Shown here: positions 46,929 through 61,390 of the stretch, one piece after another
How positions within the stretch are numbered: position 1 is the stretch's first letter
Layout of the letters: every line of letters begins with the position of its first letter
From: Pseudomonadota bacterium
GTDB taxonomy: Bacteria; Pseudomonadota; Alphaproteobacteria; Rhizobiales; Hyphomicrobiaceae
DNA: 64,000 bases
Direction of reading: 5' to 3'
Assembly: GCA_018242295.1 (NCBI GenBank)
Contig: JAFECE010000007.1
Span: 186,001-250,000 of the forward strand
Translations under genes and position numbers: made by a program
Notes under the pieces: generated by a model
What the model was told of the DNA's origin: nothing
The model's database searches: none
Seen by the model: only the letters and a program-made list of their open reading frames with translations

Positions 46929-46967
46929 CCGCGGCATTCTATGCTATGCGCTAGGGCACTGAAGCCC

Positions 46968-48353
46968 ATGAGCAAAAAGACCAGTTTCGGCCCGGCCAAT
47001 CACGTGCAGCGAGCAAACACCAAATCCTATTTTCTGAAGACGTTCGGCTGTCAGATGAACGTCTACGACAGCGAGCGCATGGCGGAGGCCCTGGCGCGCG
47101 ACGGCTACAGCGAGACGGGCAACGTCGCCGATGCTGACCTCGTAATCCTGAATACCTGCCACATCCGCGAGAAGGCAGCCGAAAAAGTTTATTCCGATCT
47201 CGGCCGAATTCGCGTCATCAAGGACGCACGCAAACAGAACGGCAAAGAGACGGTGATCGCGGTCACAGGCTGCATCGCGCAGGCCGAAGGCCCGGAGATA
47301 ACCGCGCGCCAGCCCGCCGTCGATCTCGTCATTGGACCGCAGAGCTACCATCGTCTCCCGGAGCTCATCGCGCGCGCCGAAACCAACAGCGAGCGCATCG
47401 TCGAAACCGAGTTTCCGGGCGACGAAAAATTCGTAGCGATGAAAGCGCCGCGCCGCATCTCGTCGCCCTCGGCGTTTCTGACCGTTCAGGAAGGCTGCGA
47501 TAAGTTCTGCACGTTCTGCGTCGTGCCGTATACTCGTGGCGCCGAGTTTTCGCGGCCCCTCGCCAAACTCGAAGCCGAAGCGCGGGAACTCGCCGCTGCC
47601 GGCGCCAGGGAACTCGTTCTCCTCGGCCAGAACGTCAATGCCTATCACGGCGAAGGCCCGGCTGGCCGCACGATCGGCCTTGGAGAATTGATCCGTCGGC
47701 TGGCGGAGATCGATGGCATCGAACGCATCCGCTACATGACGAGCCACCCGCGCGATATGAGCGACGATCTGATCGCAGCGCACGCCGAGGTGCCGCAGCT
47801 GATGCCGTTTCTGCATTTGCCCATCCAGTCCGGCTCTGACCGGATGCTGGCCGCCATGAACCGCAAGCATGGGGCAGCGGAATACATCGATCTGATCGCG
47901 CGCATCCGCGAGGCGCGCCCCGATATCGCCCTTTCGAGCGATTTCATCGTCGGCTTCCCCGGCGAAACCGACGAGGACGCCGAGGAAACGATCGCGCTGG
48001 TTAAGGCGATCGGCTACGCCCAGGCGTTTTCGTTCAAATACAGCCCCCGCCCCGGAACGCCCGCCGCGGGGCTCGAAGTCCAGGTCCCAGAGAACGTGAA
48101 GGCCGAGCGACTGCAGCGGCTGCAGGCTTTGCTGGAAGAGCAGCAGATGGCCTTCAACACCGAGATGCTCGGAAGCACCATCCCCGTGCTGTTTGAACGT
48201 CGCGGCCGCCACCCAGGTGAATTCGTCGGCAGGACACCCTATTTACAGCTCATCTATGCCGCGGGAGATGGCGATCTCACGGGCCGGACGGCAGATGTGA
48301 GGGTCACCGAGGCCCGGCGCGTCGGCCTGTCGGGTGTCATTTCCGCAGCATAA
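46968..48353 (+). CDS. miaB: tRNA-2-methylthio-N6-dimethylallyladenosine synthase MiaB
   Basis: A protein of 461 residues from the ATG at 46968; an ATG at 46941 would add nine unlikely residues. MiaB adds the methylthio group to i6A37 of tRNA using two 4Fe-4S clusters. The N-terminal cluster ligands are C28, C64 and C102, and the radical-SAM triad is C177, C181 and C184 in [18 protein letters not shown]-terminal TRAM domain closes the protein (about 385-455). Confidence 0.97.
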   Translation: MSKKTSFGPANHVQRANTKSYFLKTFGCQMNVYDSERMAEALARDGYSETGNVADADLVILNTCHIREKAAEKVYSDLGRIRVIKDARKQNGKETVIAVTGCIAQAEGPEITARQPAVDLVIGPQSYHRLPELIARAETNSERIVETEFPGDEKFVAMKAPRRISSPSAFLTVQEGCDKFCTFCVVPYTRGAEFSRPLAKLEAEARELAAAGARELVLLGQNVNAYHGEGPAGRTIGLGELIRRLAEIDGIERIRYMTSHPRDMSDDLIAAHAEVPQLMPFLHLPIQSGSDRMLAAMNRKHGAAEYIDLIARIREARPDIALSSDFIVGFPGETDEDAEETIALVKAIGYAQAFSFKYSPRPGTPAAGLEVQVPENVKAERLQRLQALLEEQQMAFNTEMLGSTIPVLFERRGRHPGEFVGRTPYLQLIYAAGDGDLTGRTADVRVTEARRVGLSGVISAA

Positions 48354-48413
48354 ACGCGTTATACTGGTCGAGGACGGCTGTGCGTTAACTACACCGGCGC
48401 CTGCCGAACGTGT

Positions 48414-49487
<1,074 letters not shown>

Positions 49488-49491
49488 CGCC

Positions 49492-50004
49492 ATGCCTGCT
49501 TCAGGAAAGGCCCGAGCGCGCGTCTTCGAGGTGGAGATCGTCGAAGACGACGGTGACTGGTCGCACGTCGGCAACCTCGACAGCCTCATCGAGACTGCCG
49601 CCCGTGCGGCCTTCTCGGCCGCTGGCGACGGTCGTCAAACGGCGATTGTAACCGTCGCCCTATCCTCCGACACCAACGTCGCCGCTCTCAACGAACGCTT
49701 TCGCGGCAAGTCTAAGCCCACGAATGTGCTGTCTTTTCCGGCCGGCAGCGGCGCGCCAGGAGGACAGCTTGGCGATATCATCATGGCGTTGGAAACGCTG
49801 GAACGCGAAGCTGCCGAGCAAGGCGTCCCGTTCGAGCATCACCTGCAACACTTGGTAGTACATGGCGTGCTGCATCTTTTAGGCTATGATCACGAGACGG
49901 CAGACGATGCCGAACGCATGGAAGCCATTGAAATTGAAGTACTTTCGAAATTGGGCGTTGCTAATCCCTACACGGGCGCTCTGGAAACCGGTACAAAGGA
50001 CTGA
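49492..50004 (+). CDS. ybeY: Endoribonuclease YbeY
   Basis: A protein of 170 residues from the ATG at 49492, four bases after the phoH stop. The zinc motif is complete: H124, H128 and H134 in HGVLHLLGYDH. SKPTNVLSFPAG (74-85) and LGDIIMALET are also conserved. YbeY takes part in 16S rRNA 3' end processing and ribosome quality control. Confidence 0.96.
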   Translation: MPASGKARARVFEVEIVEDDGDWSHVGNLDSLIETAARAAFSAAGDGRQTAIVTVALSSDTNVAALNERFRGKSKPTNVLSFPAGSGAPGGQLGDIIMALETLEREAAEQGVPFEHHLQHLVVHGVLHLLGYDHETADDAERMEAIEIEVLSKLGVANPYTGALETGTKD

Positions 50005-50025
50005 CCGGGTTCCGACCCATGGGCC

Positions 50026-51051
50026 ATGACCGAAAACACATACCAAAAGACCGTGTCTGACACCGTAGACGATGATAGTCGGGTTTTGGGCGCAAACAGC
50101 TGGCTTCAGGCGCTGCGCGCCAAGCTCGGCCTTGTGGTGCCACAGAACGTCCGCGACGCGCTGGAAGGCGCGCTGAAGACCGGCACCTCGGAGAACTTCA
50201 CCGACGCCGAACGAAAGATGCTCGAGCGGCTGCTCCGCTTCGGCTCGAGCCGTGTGGCGTCGCTGATGATACCGCGCGCCGATATCACGGCACTCGATGA
50301 AGACGAGCCGATCTCCGAGCTTCTCGAAACGTTCAACGAGGCCGGCGTTTCGCGCATTCCGCTTTTCCGCGAAACGCTCGACGATCCGCGCGGGATGATC
50401 CTCATCAAAGACGTGCTTCGCTGGCTGATGGCGGAAGCAACGGGACAACCCGTCAAAAACGGGAAGACCGATCCCGAAGCCGAAAAGCCCGCGCTCAACC
50501 AGTTCGATCTTAGAAGCGTCGATTTGAGCCGCCCCATCACGACGGTAAAAATCCGCCGCCAGATTTTGTACGTGCCGCCGTCGATGCCCGCCGTCGATCT
50601 GTTGATCCGCATGCAGTCGACGCGCATTCACATGGCGCTCGTCGTCGACGAATATGGCGGCACCGACGGCCTCGTCACCATCGAGGATCTGATCGAACAG
50701 GTCGTCGGCAACATCGAGGACGAGCACGACGATGACGAGGAAACCAATATCGTCGTCGATCCGAAGCTCGGCATCGTCGCCGTCGCGCGCACCCCGATCG
50801 AAGAGCTTGAGAAGCATCTCGACATGAAACTCGTGCCCGAAGACGAAGAAACCGAAGTCGATACCATTGGCGGTTTGATCTTCTCGATGCTCGGTCGCGT
50901 GCCGGCGCGCGGCGAGCTCATCCGGCATCCGTCGGGGGTCGAGTTCGAGGTTCTCGATGCCGATCCGCGACGCGTGAAAAAACTCAAAATTCACCCCCCA
51001 CGCCCGCCCGTCACCAACACGAAATCCCTGCCTGATACGCCGAAGGCGTGA
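50026..51051 (+). CDS. CBS-domain protein, CorC/HlyC family
   Basis: A protein of 341 residues with two CBS domains (about 75-205) and a C-terminal CorC/HlyC domain (about 235-315). The line MIPRADITALDEDEPISELL opens the first CBS domain and VVDEYGGTDGLVTIEDLIEQVVG ends the second. No DUF21 membrane part is present, as in E. coli CorC (YbeX), which is linked to magnesium and cobalt efflux and ribosome biogenesis. It lies in the classic ybeZ-ybeY-ybeX-lnt order and overlaps lnt by four bases. Confidence 0.93.
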   Translation: MTENTYQKTVSDTVDDDSRVLGANSWLQALRAKLGLVVPQNVRDALEGALKTGTSENFTDAERKMLERLLRFGSSRVASLMIPRADITALDEDEPISELLETFNEAGVSRIPLFRETLDDPRGMILIKDVLRWLMAEATGQPVKNGKTDPEAEKPALNQFDLRSVDLSRPITTVKIRRQILYVPPSMPAVDLLIRMQSTRIHMALVVDEYGGTDGLVTIEDLIEQVVGNIEDEHDDDEETNIVVDPKLGIVAVARTPIEELEKHLDMKLVPEDEETEVDTIGGLIFSMLGRVPARGELIRHPSGVEFEVLDADPRRVKKLKIHPPRPPVTNTKSLPDTPKA

Positions 51052-52676
51052 TGGACGCGAGAACCGAACATCCGCCGCTGATCTCAAGCGCGCGCGCTTG
51101 GGTCATGGGCCTTCGCGGCTGGAAGCGAGCGCTCGTCGCCATGGCTGCAGGCGGGCTCTCCGCGCTGGCATTCGCTCCATTCTTCGTCTTTCCGATCTTC
51201 TTTCTGACGCTCGCCGTTTTCGTCTGGCTGATCGACGGCAGCGCCGATTGGCGTCGTGCCTTCAGCACCGGCTGGCTCTTCGGCTTCGGCTATTTCTTCT
51301 TCAATCTTTTCTGGATCGGCGAAGCCTTCCTCGTCGAAGCCGACAAGTTTGCCTGGCTTCTCCCCTTTGCCGTGACGCTGCTCCCCGCAGGATTGGCGCT
51401 GTTTTGGGGAATAGCCGCCGCCGTCGCGCGCATTTTCTGGAGCGAAGGCATTGGCCGCCTTTTCATCTTTGCCATCGCGCTCAGTCTCGCCGAATGGCTG
51501 CGCGGCCATATCCTGACAGGTTTTCCCTGGAACCTCGTCGGTTATGCTCTGACCTATCCTCTGCCGTTGATGCAGAGCGCGGCGCTGTTCGGTGCCTATG
51601 GCCTGACCGCGATCGCGCTCTTCATGTTTCCCGCGCCTCTCGTGGTCCTCGGCGGCAATCGCGACCCGCTCTCGATCAGAAAGATCGTTGATGCGATCGC
51701 CCTCGGCGCCGTTCCAATCGCCCTCCTGTTGGTCTACGGCGCATGGCGCTTGCAAACGCCGGAAACCTTCGTCCCGGACGTAAAGTTCAGGATCGTTCAG
51801 CCGAGCGTCCCCCAGCGCGAAAAATGGATGGCCGAATACCAGCGCCGCATCTTCGACGATCACGTCGCGCTCTCGCTTGCAAATCCGGCGGGCGAGAAGG
51901 ATTCGCTCGCGGGCGTTACGCACCTCATCTGGCCGGAAGCGGCAATGCCGTTCTTTCCTCTCGAGTCCCCAGTGGCACTCGACATCCTCGCCAATATCCT
52001 GCCGCCGGGAACGACGCTGATTACCGGCGCCTTGCGCCACGACCCGTCCCCCGCGGCTGGCGCGGCCCCCCCGGCCGATGCGCGCGCGCTCAACAGCATC
52101 CTCGTCTTGAACGAGCGGGCCGAGCCGATCGCGACCTATGACAAGATCAATCTCGTCCCCTTTGGCGAATACGTACCGTGGGAAGCGACGCTCGCCACCA
52201 TCGGCATCCAGAAGCTGACGCATGGACGGGGCTCGTTCGGCGTCGGCCAGAAGCCACGACCGCTGATGGCGATCCCGGGCCTTCCCTCTGCACTCGGCCT
52301 GGTCTGCTACGAAGCCCTATTCCCCGGAAATATTGTGCAGGGAACCGCGCGGCCCGGGGTCCTGATAAACGTTACGAACGATGGCTGGTTTGGTGAATCG
52401 ACCGGGCCCTACCAGCATTTCCATCAAGCGCGAATTCGCGCCGTTGAAGAAGGCGCGCCCCTGCTAAGGGCCGCAAATAACGGTATTTCTGCCGTCGTCG
52501 ATCCCTACGGTCGCGCACTACAGGTGCTGGGATTGAATGTGCGCGGCGTGATCGACAGCGCCCTCCCCGAGGCGGTCACGCCGCCGCTCTACGCGCGGCT
52601 CGGCGACTGGATCTTGGCGATCATTGTCGCAATTTACGCGGGGTTTGCCGTCCGCCTTCGGAAAAATGATCGTTAA
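51048..52676 (+). CDS. lnt: Apolipoprotein N-acyltransferase
   Basis: A protein of 542 residues that adds the third acyl chain to lipoproteins at the inner membrane. Eight or so membrane helices (about 27-230 and a last one near 520) flank a nitrilase domain in the periplasm. The catalytic triad is E297 (LIWPEAAMP), K366 (TYDKINLVPFGEY) and C420 (LGLVCYEALFP). The likely lipoprotein LemA in this window is a substrate candidate. Coupled to corC by an ATGA overlap. Confidence 0.96.
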   Translation: MMDARTEHPPLISSARAWVMGLRGWKRALVAMAAGGLSALAFAPFFVFPIFFLTLAVFVWLIDGSADWRRAFSTGWLFGFGYFFFNLFWIGEAFLVEADKFAWLLPFAVTLLPAGLALFWGIAAAVARIFWSEGIGRLFIFAIALSLAEWLRGHILTGFPWNLVGYALTYPLPLMQSAALFGAYGLTAIALFMFPAPLVVLGGNRDPLSIRKIVDAIALGAVPIALLLVYGAWRLQTPETFVPDVKFRIVQPSVPQREKWMAEYQRRIFDDHVALSLANPAGEKDSLAGVTHLIWPEAAMPFFPLESPVALDILANILPPGTTLITGALRHDPSPAAGAAPPADARALNSILVLNERAEPIATYDKINLVPFGEYVPWEATLATIGIQKLTHGRGSFGVGQKPRPLMAIPGLPSALGLVCYEALFPGNIVQGTARPGVLINVTNDGWFGESTGPYQHFHQARIRAVEEGAPLLRAANNGISAVVDPYGRALQVLGLNVRGVIDSALPEAVTPPLYARLGDWILAIIVAIYAGFAVRLRKNDR

Positions 52677-52788
52677 TCAAAGTGTTGAAGTCAACTTGTC
52701 GCGGCGGCGGTCAAACATTGACGCCCGTCGCATGCGCACCTAGGAAGTGCATACCCTTTCTCGATGGGAACTGGTGGCTGTACGCGTG

Positions 52789-53256
52789 ATGGTGAACGAA
52801 ATATCGATCGAAGACGACACAAGCGAAGAATCGCCGAAAGGTTCTCGCCGCGCCAATCCCATGGATGTCCATGTCGGCTCGCGCGTGCGGCTCCGGCGCA
52901 TGCTTCTGGGAATGAGCCAGGAAAAGCTTGGCGAACATCTCGGTCTTACTTTCCAGCAAGTGCAAAAATACGAGAAGGGCGTTAACCGCATCGGCGCGAG
53001 CCGGCTGTTCGATCTCGCTCGTGTTCTCGGCGTGCCGGTGCAGTTTTTCTACGACGAAGCACCCTCCGGGGCGCAGGCGGCGAGCGTTGCGATGCCGGGC
53101 TTTGCCGAGACGCAGCCCGACGAAAGCTACGTCGTCGATTTCCTTGGCACGCGTGAAGGACTGGAGTTGAATAAGGCCTTCGCTCGCATAACCGAGCCGA
53201 AGGTACGCCGCTCAATCGTCGACCTTGTTCGCGCACTCGCGGGCGAAGACGGCTGA
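52789..53256 (+). CDS. XRE-family DNA-binding regulator
   Basis: A protein of 155 residues from the ATG at 52789; ATG at 52861 is an alternative start. A helix-turn-helix lies at about 29-80: VGSRVRLRRMLLGMSQEKLGEHLGLTFQQVQKYEKG, then GASRLFDLARVLGVPVQFFYDEAP. A linker and a C-terminal helix pair follow (about 120-155). Orthologues hold this place, between lnt and metK, across Hyphomicrobiales and are short cytoplasmic repressor-like proteins. Its targets here are unknown; metK next door is the obvious candidate. Confidence 0.88.
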   Translation: MVNEISIEDDTSEESPKGSRRANPMDVHVGSRVRLRRMLLGMSQEKLGEHLGLTFQQVQKYEKGVNRIGASRLFDLARVLGVPVQFFYDEAPSGAQAASVAMPGFAETQPDESYVVDFLGTREGLELNKAFARITEPKVRRSIVDLVRALAGEDG

Positions 53257-53396
53257 AGCCGGGCGCTTCGCAATATTCGCAATTGCCTCTGGTTTGGCAG
53301 AAGGGTCGCTAGGTCGCGGCCCGATTCGCGAAGATCGGCACGCCCCGGCTTGACCGAATCCAACAACATTGCGACAAACCGGCGCTTTTCATCGGG

Positions 53397-53438
53397 CCGG
53401 GATCGCCGACATCAACAGTCCGTTGGCGACGATCCCGG
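53397..53438 (+). promoter_or_regulatory. Strong hairpin in the metK leader
   Basis: CCGGGATCG (53397-53405) pairs perfectly with CGATCCCGG (53430-53438). Directly inside, CCGAC (53406-53410) pairs with GTTGG (53422-53426), leaving a three-base bulge (53427-53429) and an 11-base loop. It ends 29 bases before the metK start codon and has no T tract, so it is not a plain terminator. SAM-sensing leaders are known before metK in some alphaproteobacteria, but I cannot match this to a known class. Confidence 0.45.
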
Positions 53439-53467
53439 AGATCCAATTTCTCAACACGGGGGCCACA

Positions 53468-54673
53468 GTGGCGCGCAAGTCCTTCCTTTTCACGAGTGAG
53501 TCCGTCTCTGAAGGTCACCCGGACAAAGTCTGCGATCGCATCTCTGACGAAGTCGTCGACGCGTTCTATCGCGAAGGCGCCAAGGAAGGCCTCGACCCCT
53601 GGGGTATTCGCGCCGCATGTGAAACGATGGCGACGACAAATCGCGTCATCATCGCCGGTGAATCGCGCGGGCCCAAGGGCGTTACCGTCGCCGCCATCCA
53701 GGATCTGACACGCGCTGCCATCAAGGACATCGGCTACGAGCAGGAAGGCTTCCACTGGGCGAACTGCAACATCGAAGTCTTGTTGCACTCGCAGTCTGCC
53801 GACATTGCCCAAGGCGTTGACGCCAAGCAGCCGACGAACCAGGAAGAAGGCGCCGGCGACCAGGGCATCATGTTCGGATATGCCTGCAACGAGACGCCGG
53901 AACTGATGCCGGCACCGATCTACTACGCCCACAAAATTCTGCGCGACCTCGCCGTCGCTCGCAAAGCCAAGCAGGGCGAGGCCGCCAAGCTCGGGCCTGA
54001 TGCCAAGAGTCAGGTGACCGTCCGTTACGAGAACGGCAAGCCCGTTGGCGTTACGCAGATCGTCGTCTCGCATCAGCACGTCGTCGAAGATCTGAGTTCG
54101 CGCCAGGTTCGCGAGATCGTCGAGCCATTCGTCCGCGCCGCTCTGCCTGAGGGCTGGATCGGCAAAGACACCGCCTGGCACATCAACCCAACCGGAAAGT
54201 TCTTCATCGGCGGTCCCGATGGCGACACCGGACTGACCGGCCGCAAGATCATCGTCGACACCTACGGCGGCGCGGCGCCCCACGGCGGCGGCGCGTTCTC
54301 GGGCAAGGACCCGACGAAGGTCGACCGCTCCGCAGCCTACGCCGCCCGCTACCTCGCAAAGAACGTCGTCGCGGCGAGCCTCGCGGACCGCTGCACGATC
54401 CAGCTTTCGTATGCGATCGGCGTCGCCAAGCCGTTGTCGATCTATGTCGATACCCACGGCACCAGCAAAGTCGATGAGGCCGCGATCGAAAAGGCCCTGG
54501 GCGAAGTCATGGATCTGACGCCGCGCGGCATCCGCAGCCACCTCGATCTCAACAAGCCGATCTATTCCCGGACCTCCGCTTATGGACATTTCGGTCGTCC
54601 GGCCGAAAAGGACGGCGGCTTCTCCTGGGAGAAAACCGACCTTGCCGCCAAGATCGCCAAGGCCGTTGCCTAG
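53468..54673 (+). CDS. metK: S-adenosylmethionine synthetase
   Basis: A protein of 401 residues from the GTG at 53468 ([20 protein letters not shown]), with GGGGG just upstream. The longer open frame to 53369 would cover the leader hairpin and lacks conservation in look. The family marks [12 protein letters not shown] and [16 protein letters not shown] are intact, as is the opening [11 protein letters not shown] with the catalytic His. It makes SAM for the many methyltransferases in this window (trmB, miaB, rsmB). A terminator follows. Confidence 0.97.
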   Translation: MARKSFLFTSESVSEGHPDKVCDRISDEVVDAFYREGAKEGLDPWGIRAACETMATTNRVIIAGESRGPKGVTVAAIQDLTRAAIKDIGYEQEGFHWANCNIEVLLHSQSADIAQGVDAKQPTNQEEGAGDQGIMFGYACNETPELMPAPIYYAHKILRDLAVARKAKQGEAAKLGPDAKSQVTVRYENGKPVGVTQIVVSHQHVVEDLSSRQVREIVEPFVRAALPEGWIGKDTAWHINPTGKFFIGGPDGDTGLTGRKIIVDTYGGAAPHGGGAFSGKDPTKVDRSAAYAARYLAKNVVAASLADRCTIQLSYAIGVAKPLSIYVDTHGTSKVDEAAIEKALGEVMDLTPRGIRSHLDLNKPIYSRTSAYGHFGRPAEKDGGFSWEKTDLAAKIAKAVA

Positions 54674-54700
54674 CGATTACGGGCCGAACCTGTGAGATAC

Positions 54701-54737
54701 AAAGGCGGCTGCTCAAACGGCCGCCTTTCCCTTTTTT
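54701..54737 (+). terminator. Intrinsic terminator after metK
   Basis: AAAGGCGGC (54701-54709) pairs with GCCGCCTTT (54720-54728) around a ten-base loop and is followed by six T residues (54732-54737). It sits 28 bases after the metK stop and 25 bases before trmB. Confidence 0.75.
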
Positions 54738-54761
54738 GCGAATGAGTGATTTAGCGCGCGA

Positions 54762-55424
54762 ATGTCGGGCGACGACCACGAACTCAGATCATTTGGGCGG
54801 AGACGCGGGCGAAAGCCGAGCACGCGTCAGACAGCGCTGTTGCGCGAAGAGCTGCCGCGCCTCGCCTTCGATCCGGCAAATCCCCCGGGCGGATTCAAAG
54901 AGACCTGGCTCGAAATCGGTTTTGGAGGCGGTGAGCACCTCCTGTGGCAGGCGCGCCGGAACCCTGATGTTGTAGTGATCGGCTGCGAACCGTTCGAGGA
55001 CGGCGTCATCAAGGTGCTAACCGCCGCGACCGAAGAGAAACTGCAGAACATCCGCGTTCATATGGATGACGTACGCGGAATTCTGAAAGCGATGGCGCCG
55101 AACTCCATCGATCGCGCCTTCATCCTCTTTCCCGACCCCTGGCCGAAGCGAAAGCACCGAAAGCGCCGCCTGGTTAATTCTTCCTTGCTGAAGCTCCTGG
55201 CGCGCGTCATGCGGCCGGGCGCAGAACTCCGCATCGGCACGGATATCGGCGATTATGCTCGCACGATGCTTGAAGCATTTAGCGGAGAACCGGCCTTTTC
55301 CTGGCAGGCATCAAGCCCGGCCGACTGGCGCGAGCGCCCGAGCGACTGGCCGGAAACACGCTACGAGGCGAAGGCCGTCCGCGAGGGCCGCCGGCGCTAT
55401 TATTTCCGGTTTCTGCGGCAATAG
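54762..55424 (+). CDS. trmB: tRNA (guanine-N7)-methyltransferase
   Basis: A protein of 220 residues making m7G46 in tRNA. It has the SAM motif LEIGFGGGEHLL (about 49-60), VIGCEPFEDGV, and the family signature FPDPWPKRKHRKRRLVN (about 122-138) that positions tRNA. The C-terminal TRYEAKAVREGR segment is also typical. It follows the metK terminator, so it probably has its own promoter or depends on readthrough. Confidence 0.96.
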   Translation: MSGDDHELRSFGRRRGRKPSTRQTALLREELPRLAFDPANPPGGFKETWLEIGFGGGEHLLWQARRNPDVVVIGCEPFEDGVIKVLTAATEEKLQNIRVHMDDVRGILKAMAPNSIDRAFILFPDPWPKRKHRKRRLVNSSLLKLLARVMRPGAELRIGTDIGDYARTMLEAFSGEPAFSWQASSPADWRERPSDWPETRYEAKAVREGRRRYYFRFLRQ

Positions 55425-55501
55425 CCGCGACCGAGCCTTGCGCGGAAGGCAAATCTCGCCTATTTAGCGTCTATTCCAATAAAACGACGATCCGATAGAG
55501 A

Positions 55502-56188
55502 GTGGACCGCAAGGCCCGCTCCGAACGAACTTTAAGCACAGGAACGCCCTTGCAGGACACCATCGCCAACGACACGGCTTCGCCGTCGGAACAGGGTTCC
55601 GGCACCGGCCGCTTTTTGCGCGAGACTGGTCTTGCAGCCGACGTTGCAGCTGTCGTCGAGCCAACGCTCGAAGATCTGGGTTTCCGGCTGGTGCGCGTGA
55701 AGATCCAGGGCGACGGTCGCGATCGCATCGTCCAGCTGATGGCGGAACGTCCTGACGGTTCGATCACGGTCGATGATTGCGAAACGATTTCGAAAGCCGT
55801 CTCGCCCGTGCTCGATGTCGCCGATCCGGTCTCGGGCGCCTATCGCCTTGAAGTTTCGTCTCCCGGCATCGACCGTCCGCTCGTTCGCCCGAGCGATTTC
55901 GAGGATTGGTCAGGACACGAAGCGAAGATAGAATTGAACGAGCCGATCGACGGCCGCAAGCGGTTCAAAGGCGTGCTCGAAGGTTTCGAGGACGGCGAAG
56001 TGCGCATCAAGGCCGATACCGGCGAGCATGGCGTGCAGCACCTCGGCCTGCCGGTTCATCTGATCGCCGACGCCAAGCTCGTGCTGACTGACGAACTCAT
56101 TCGCGAAGCACTACAACGCGCCAAAGAGCGCCATTCCACGCGGCCCGGTGACGGTGCCGAACTCGACGAAGACGATCTGGAGGATTGA
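55502..56188 (+). CDS. rimP: Ribosome maturation factor RimP
   Basis: A protein of up to 228 residues helping 30S assembly. The GTG at 55502 gives an odd basic start; a TTG at 55550 would give about 212 residues. The N-terminal domain has [19 protein letters not shown] and [22 protein letters not shown]; the SH3-like C-terminal domain has [14 protein letters not shown] and [16 protein letters not shown]. First gene of the rimP-nusA-ylxR-infB block. Confidence 0.93.
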   Translation: MDRKARSERTLSTGTPLQDTIANDTASPSEQGSGTGRFLRETGLAADVAAVVEPTLEDLGFRLVRVKIQGDGRDRIVQLMAERPDGSITVDDCETISKAVSPVLDVADPVSGAYRLEVSSPGIDRPLVRPSDFEDWSGHEAKIELNEPIDGRKRFKGVLEGFEDGEVRIKADTGEHGVQHLGLPVHLIADAKLVLTDELIREALQRAKERHSTRPGDGAELDEDDLED

Positions 56189-56192
56189 CCCT

Positions 56193-57833
56193 ATGGCCAT
56201 GGCAGGCATCAGTGCCAACCGGCTCGAGCTTCTGCAAATTGCAGACGCCGTCGCGCGCGAAAAGACGATCGACAAGAAGATTGTCATCGAGGCGATGGAA
56301 GACGCCATCCAGAAGGCCGCGAAGTCGCGCTATGGAGCCGAAAACGACATCCGCTGCGAGATCGATCCGAAGACCGGCGAAGCGAAGCTGACGCGCGTCC
56401 TCGCCGTCGTCGATGAAGTCGAGAACGACGCGACACAGATTACCGTCGAAGACGCCAAGAAGCGCAATCCCGACGCCAAGGCCGGCGATATGATCGCCGA
56501 AACGCTTCCCCCCTTGGAATTCGGCCGTGTCGCCGCGCAGAACGCCAAGCAGGTCATCGTCCAGAAGGTTCGCGAGGCCGAACGTGACCGCCAGTTCTCG
56601 GAATTCAAGGACCGCACCGGCGACGTCATCAACGGCACCGTGAAGCGTGTTGAATACGGCAACGTCATCGTCGATCTCGGCCGCGCCGAAGGCATCATCC
56701 GCCGTGATGAGATGATCCCGCGCGAAAACGTCCGCCTCGGCGACCGCATCCGCGCCTACATCTACGAGGTCCGCCGCGAGCAGCGCGGCCCGCAAATCTT
56801 TCTGACGCGCGCCCGGCCCGAGTTCATGTCGATGCTGTTCCGCGCCGAAGTTCCCGAAATCTACGATGGCGTCGTCGAGATCAAGTCGGTGGCCCGTGAT
56901 CCGGGCAGCCGCGCAAAAATAGCGGTGATTTCGAAGGATTCTTCCATCGATCCAGTCGGCGCCTGCGTCGGCATGCGCGGCGCGCGCGTGCAGGCGGTCG
57001 TCAACGAGCTGCAGGGCGAAAAGGTCGACATCATCCAGTGGAACCCGGACGCTGCGAGCTTCATCGTCAACGCCTTAGCGCCCGCTGAAGTCACCAAGGT
57101 CGTGCTCGACGAAGATTCAAACCGCATCGAGGTCGTCGTTCCCGAAGCGCAGCTGTCGCTCGCCATTGGCCGCCGCGGCCAGAACGTGCGCCTTGCCTCG
57201 CAGTTGACCGGCTGGGACATCGACATTCTGACGGAGCAGGAAGAAAGCGAACGCCGCCAGAAGGAATTCTCCGAGCGCACGCAGCTCCTCATGGATTCGC
57301 TCGATGTCGACGAGGTCATCGCCCAGCTTCTCGTCACCGAGGGCTTCGCGACGATCGAGGAAGTTGCCTACGTCGACATTGCGGAAATCGCGCATATAGA
57401 AGGCTTCGACGAGAACACGGCCGAGCAGATCCAGAGCCGCGCACGCGAGTATCTCGAGCAGCAGGAAGCCGAACGTGATGCCAAGCGGCGCGAGCTTGGC
57501 GTTGCCGACGAGCTGGCCGAGATCCCCGGCATTACGACCGCAATGATGGTCGCACTCGGCGAAAACGGCGTCAAAACCGTCGAAGATTTCGCAGACTGCG
57601 CGACCGATGAGCTGATCGGTTGGACCGAACGCAAGAAAGACAAGGAAAAAGACAGCGACGCCCAGCGTCACAAGGGTTTCCTCGACGGCTTCGAACTTTC
57701 GCGGACGGACGTCGAAAACATGATCATGGCCGCGCGCGTCCACGCCGGCTGGATCAAAGCTGAAGATATCGAAAAGCCCGCAACCGACGAAACCGAAGCT
57801 GCCGAGACCGGCAGCGCCGGCGCCGAAGGCTGA
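56193..57833 (+). CDS. nusA: Transcription termination/antitermination factor NusA
   Basis: A protein of 546 residues from the ATG at 56193, with GGAGG nine bases upstream inside the end of rimP. Domains in order: the N-terminal RNA-polymerase-binding domain (about 1-125), S1 (about 135-200), two KH domains (about 215-345, with KIAVISKD and [10 protein letters not shown]) and C-terminal helix-hairpin-helix repeats (about 360-520). An Ala/Glu-rich tail ends it. It acts on pausing and rRNA antitermination. Confidence 0.97.
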   Translation: MAMAGISANRLELLQIADAVAREKTIDKKIVIEAMEDAIQKAAKSRYGAENDIRCEIDPKTGEAKLTRVLAVVDEVENDATQITVEDAKKRNPDAKAGDMIAETLPPLEFGRVAAQNAKQVIVQKVREAERDRQFSEFKDRTGDVINGTVKRVEYGNVIVDLGRAEGIIRRDEMIPRENVRLGDRIRAYIYEVRREQRGPQIFLTRARPEFMSMLFRAEVPEIYDGVVEIKSVARDPGSRAKIAVISKDSSIDPVGACVGMRGARVQAVVNELQGEKVDIIQWNPDAASFIVNALAPAEVTKVVLDEDSNRIEVVVPEAQLSLAIGRRGQNVRLASQLTGWDIDILTEQEESERRQKEFSERTQLLMDSLDVDEVIAQLLVTEGFATIEEVAYVDIAEIAHIEGFDENTAEQIQSRAREYLEQQEAERDAKRRELGVADELAEIPGITTAMMVALGENGVKTVEDFADCATDELIGWTERKKDKEKDSDAQRHKGFLDGFELSRTDVENMIMAARVHAGWIKAEDIEKPATDETEAAETGSAGAEG

Positions 57834-57866
57834 CGGGAATGACCCGGAAGGCAACAAACGCGCGTG

Positions 57867-58559
57867 ATGGTGAAACGGCAAAATCGGCCTACGCGGGATC
57901 GGACGGGGCCTGGCTCCGTTCCGGGTTCCGAGCGGCTGTGCGCCGTCACGCGACAGACGCTTGATCCGGAAAATCTGATCCGCTTCGCTTTGTCGCCGGA
58001 CGGCATTATCGTCCCTGATCTCGACCGGCGCTTGCCGGGCCGCGGCGTCTGGGTCGGTTGCGACCGGCGCCTTGTCGAAAAGGCGGTGGCGACACACGCC
58101 TTTGCAAAAAGCCTTAAAGTTAAGGCCGAAGCCCCCGCAGACCTTGCAGAACGCGTGGATGACCTTATCGTTAAGCGCGTAGCCGGAACATTATCGCTCG
58201 CCAATAAGGCGGGCCTCGTAATTGCTGGATTTGAGAAAATTTTCGCGGCTCTTGAGAAGGGGCCGGTAAGAGCAGTACTCCATGGCTCGGATGCAGCCCT
58301 GGACGGACGCTCGAAAATTGATCGGAAATACAAGGCCATTCAGGCCAGCCGGGGTGCACCTGCGGCAATCGTCGATGTTCTGACCATTGCGCAAATGAGC
58401 TTGGCCATTGGGCGCGGAAGTGTGGTACATGCTGCCCTCACACCCGGAGGACTGTCGGATCGGTTTCTGGAGGAAGCGGAGCGGCTTCTGCGCTACCGGT
58501 CTTCTGTGATTGAGGCCACGCAGGTGGCCGACGACGAATTTTCTGAACTATCTAGCTGA
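57867..58559 (+). CDS. YlxR-L7Ae two-domain RNA-binding protein
   Basis: A protein of 230 residues from the ATG at 57867; the GTG just before it is the other choice. The N-terminal YlxR domain (about 20-95) has LCAVTRQTLDPENLIRFALS and GRGVWVGCDRRLVEKAV. The C-terminal L7Ae-like domain (about 110-200) has LSLANKAGLVIAGFEKI. Both are RNA-binding folds; the fused form between nusA and infB is normal for alphaproteobacteria. The exact role is unknown. Confidence 0.9.
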   Translation: MVKRQNRPTRDRTGPGSVPGSERLCAVTRQTLDPENLIRFALSPDGIIVPDLDRRLPGRGVWVGCDRRLVEKAVATHAFAKSLKVKAEAPADLAERVDDLIVKRVAGTLSLANKAGLVIAGFEKIFAALEKGPVRAVLHGSDAALDGRSKIDRKYKAIQASRGAPAAIVDVLTIAQMSLAIGRGSVVHAALTPGGLSDRFLEEAERLLRYRSSVIEATQVADDEFSELSS

Positions 58560-58577
58560 AGGCTGAACGGATAACGC

Positions 58578-61373
<2,796 letters not shown>

Positions 61374-61390
61374 CCGCCCATGTAAGCCAC

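Noticed and set aside
46944-48212. A 422-codon minus-strand open frame
   Set aside because: Antisense to miaB, whose cluster cysteines and frame are intact.
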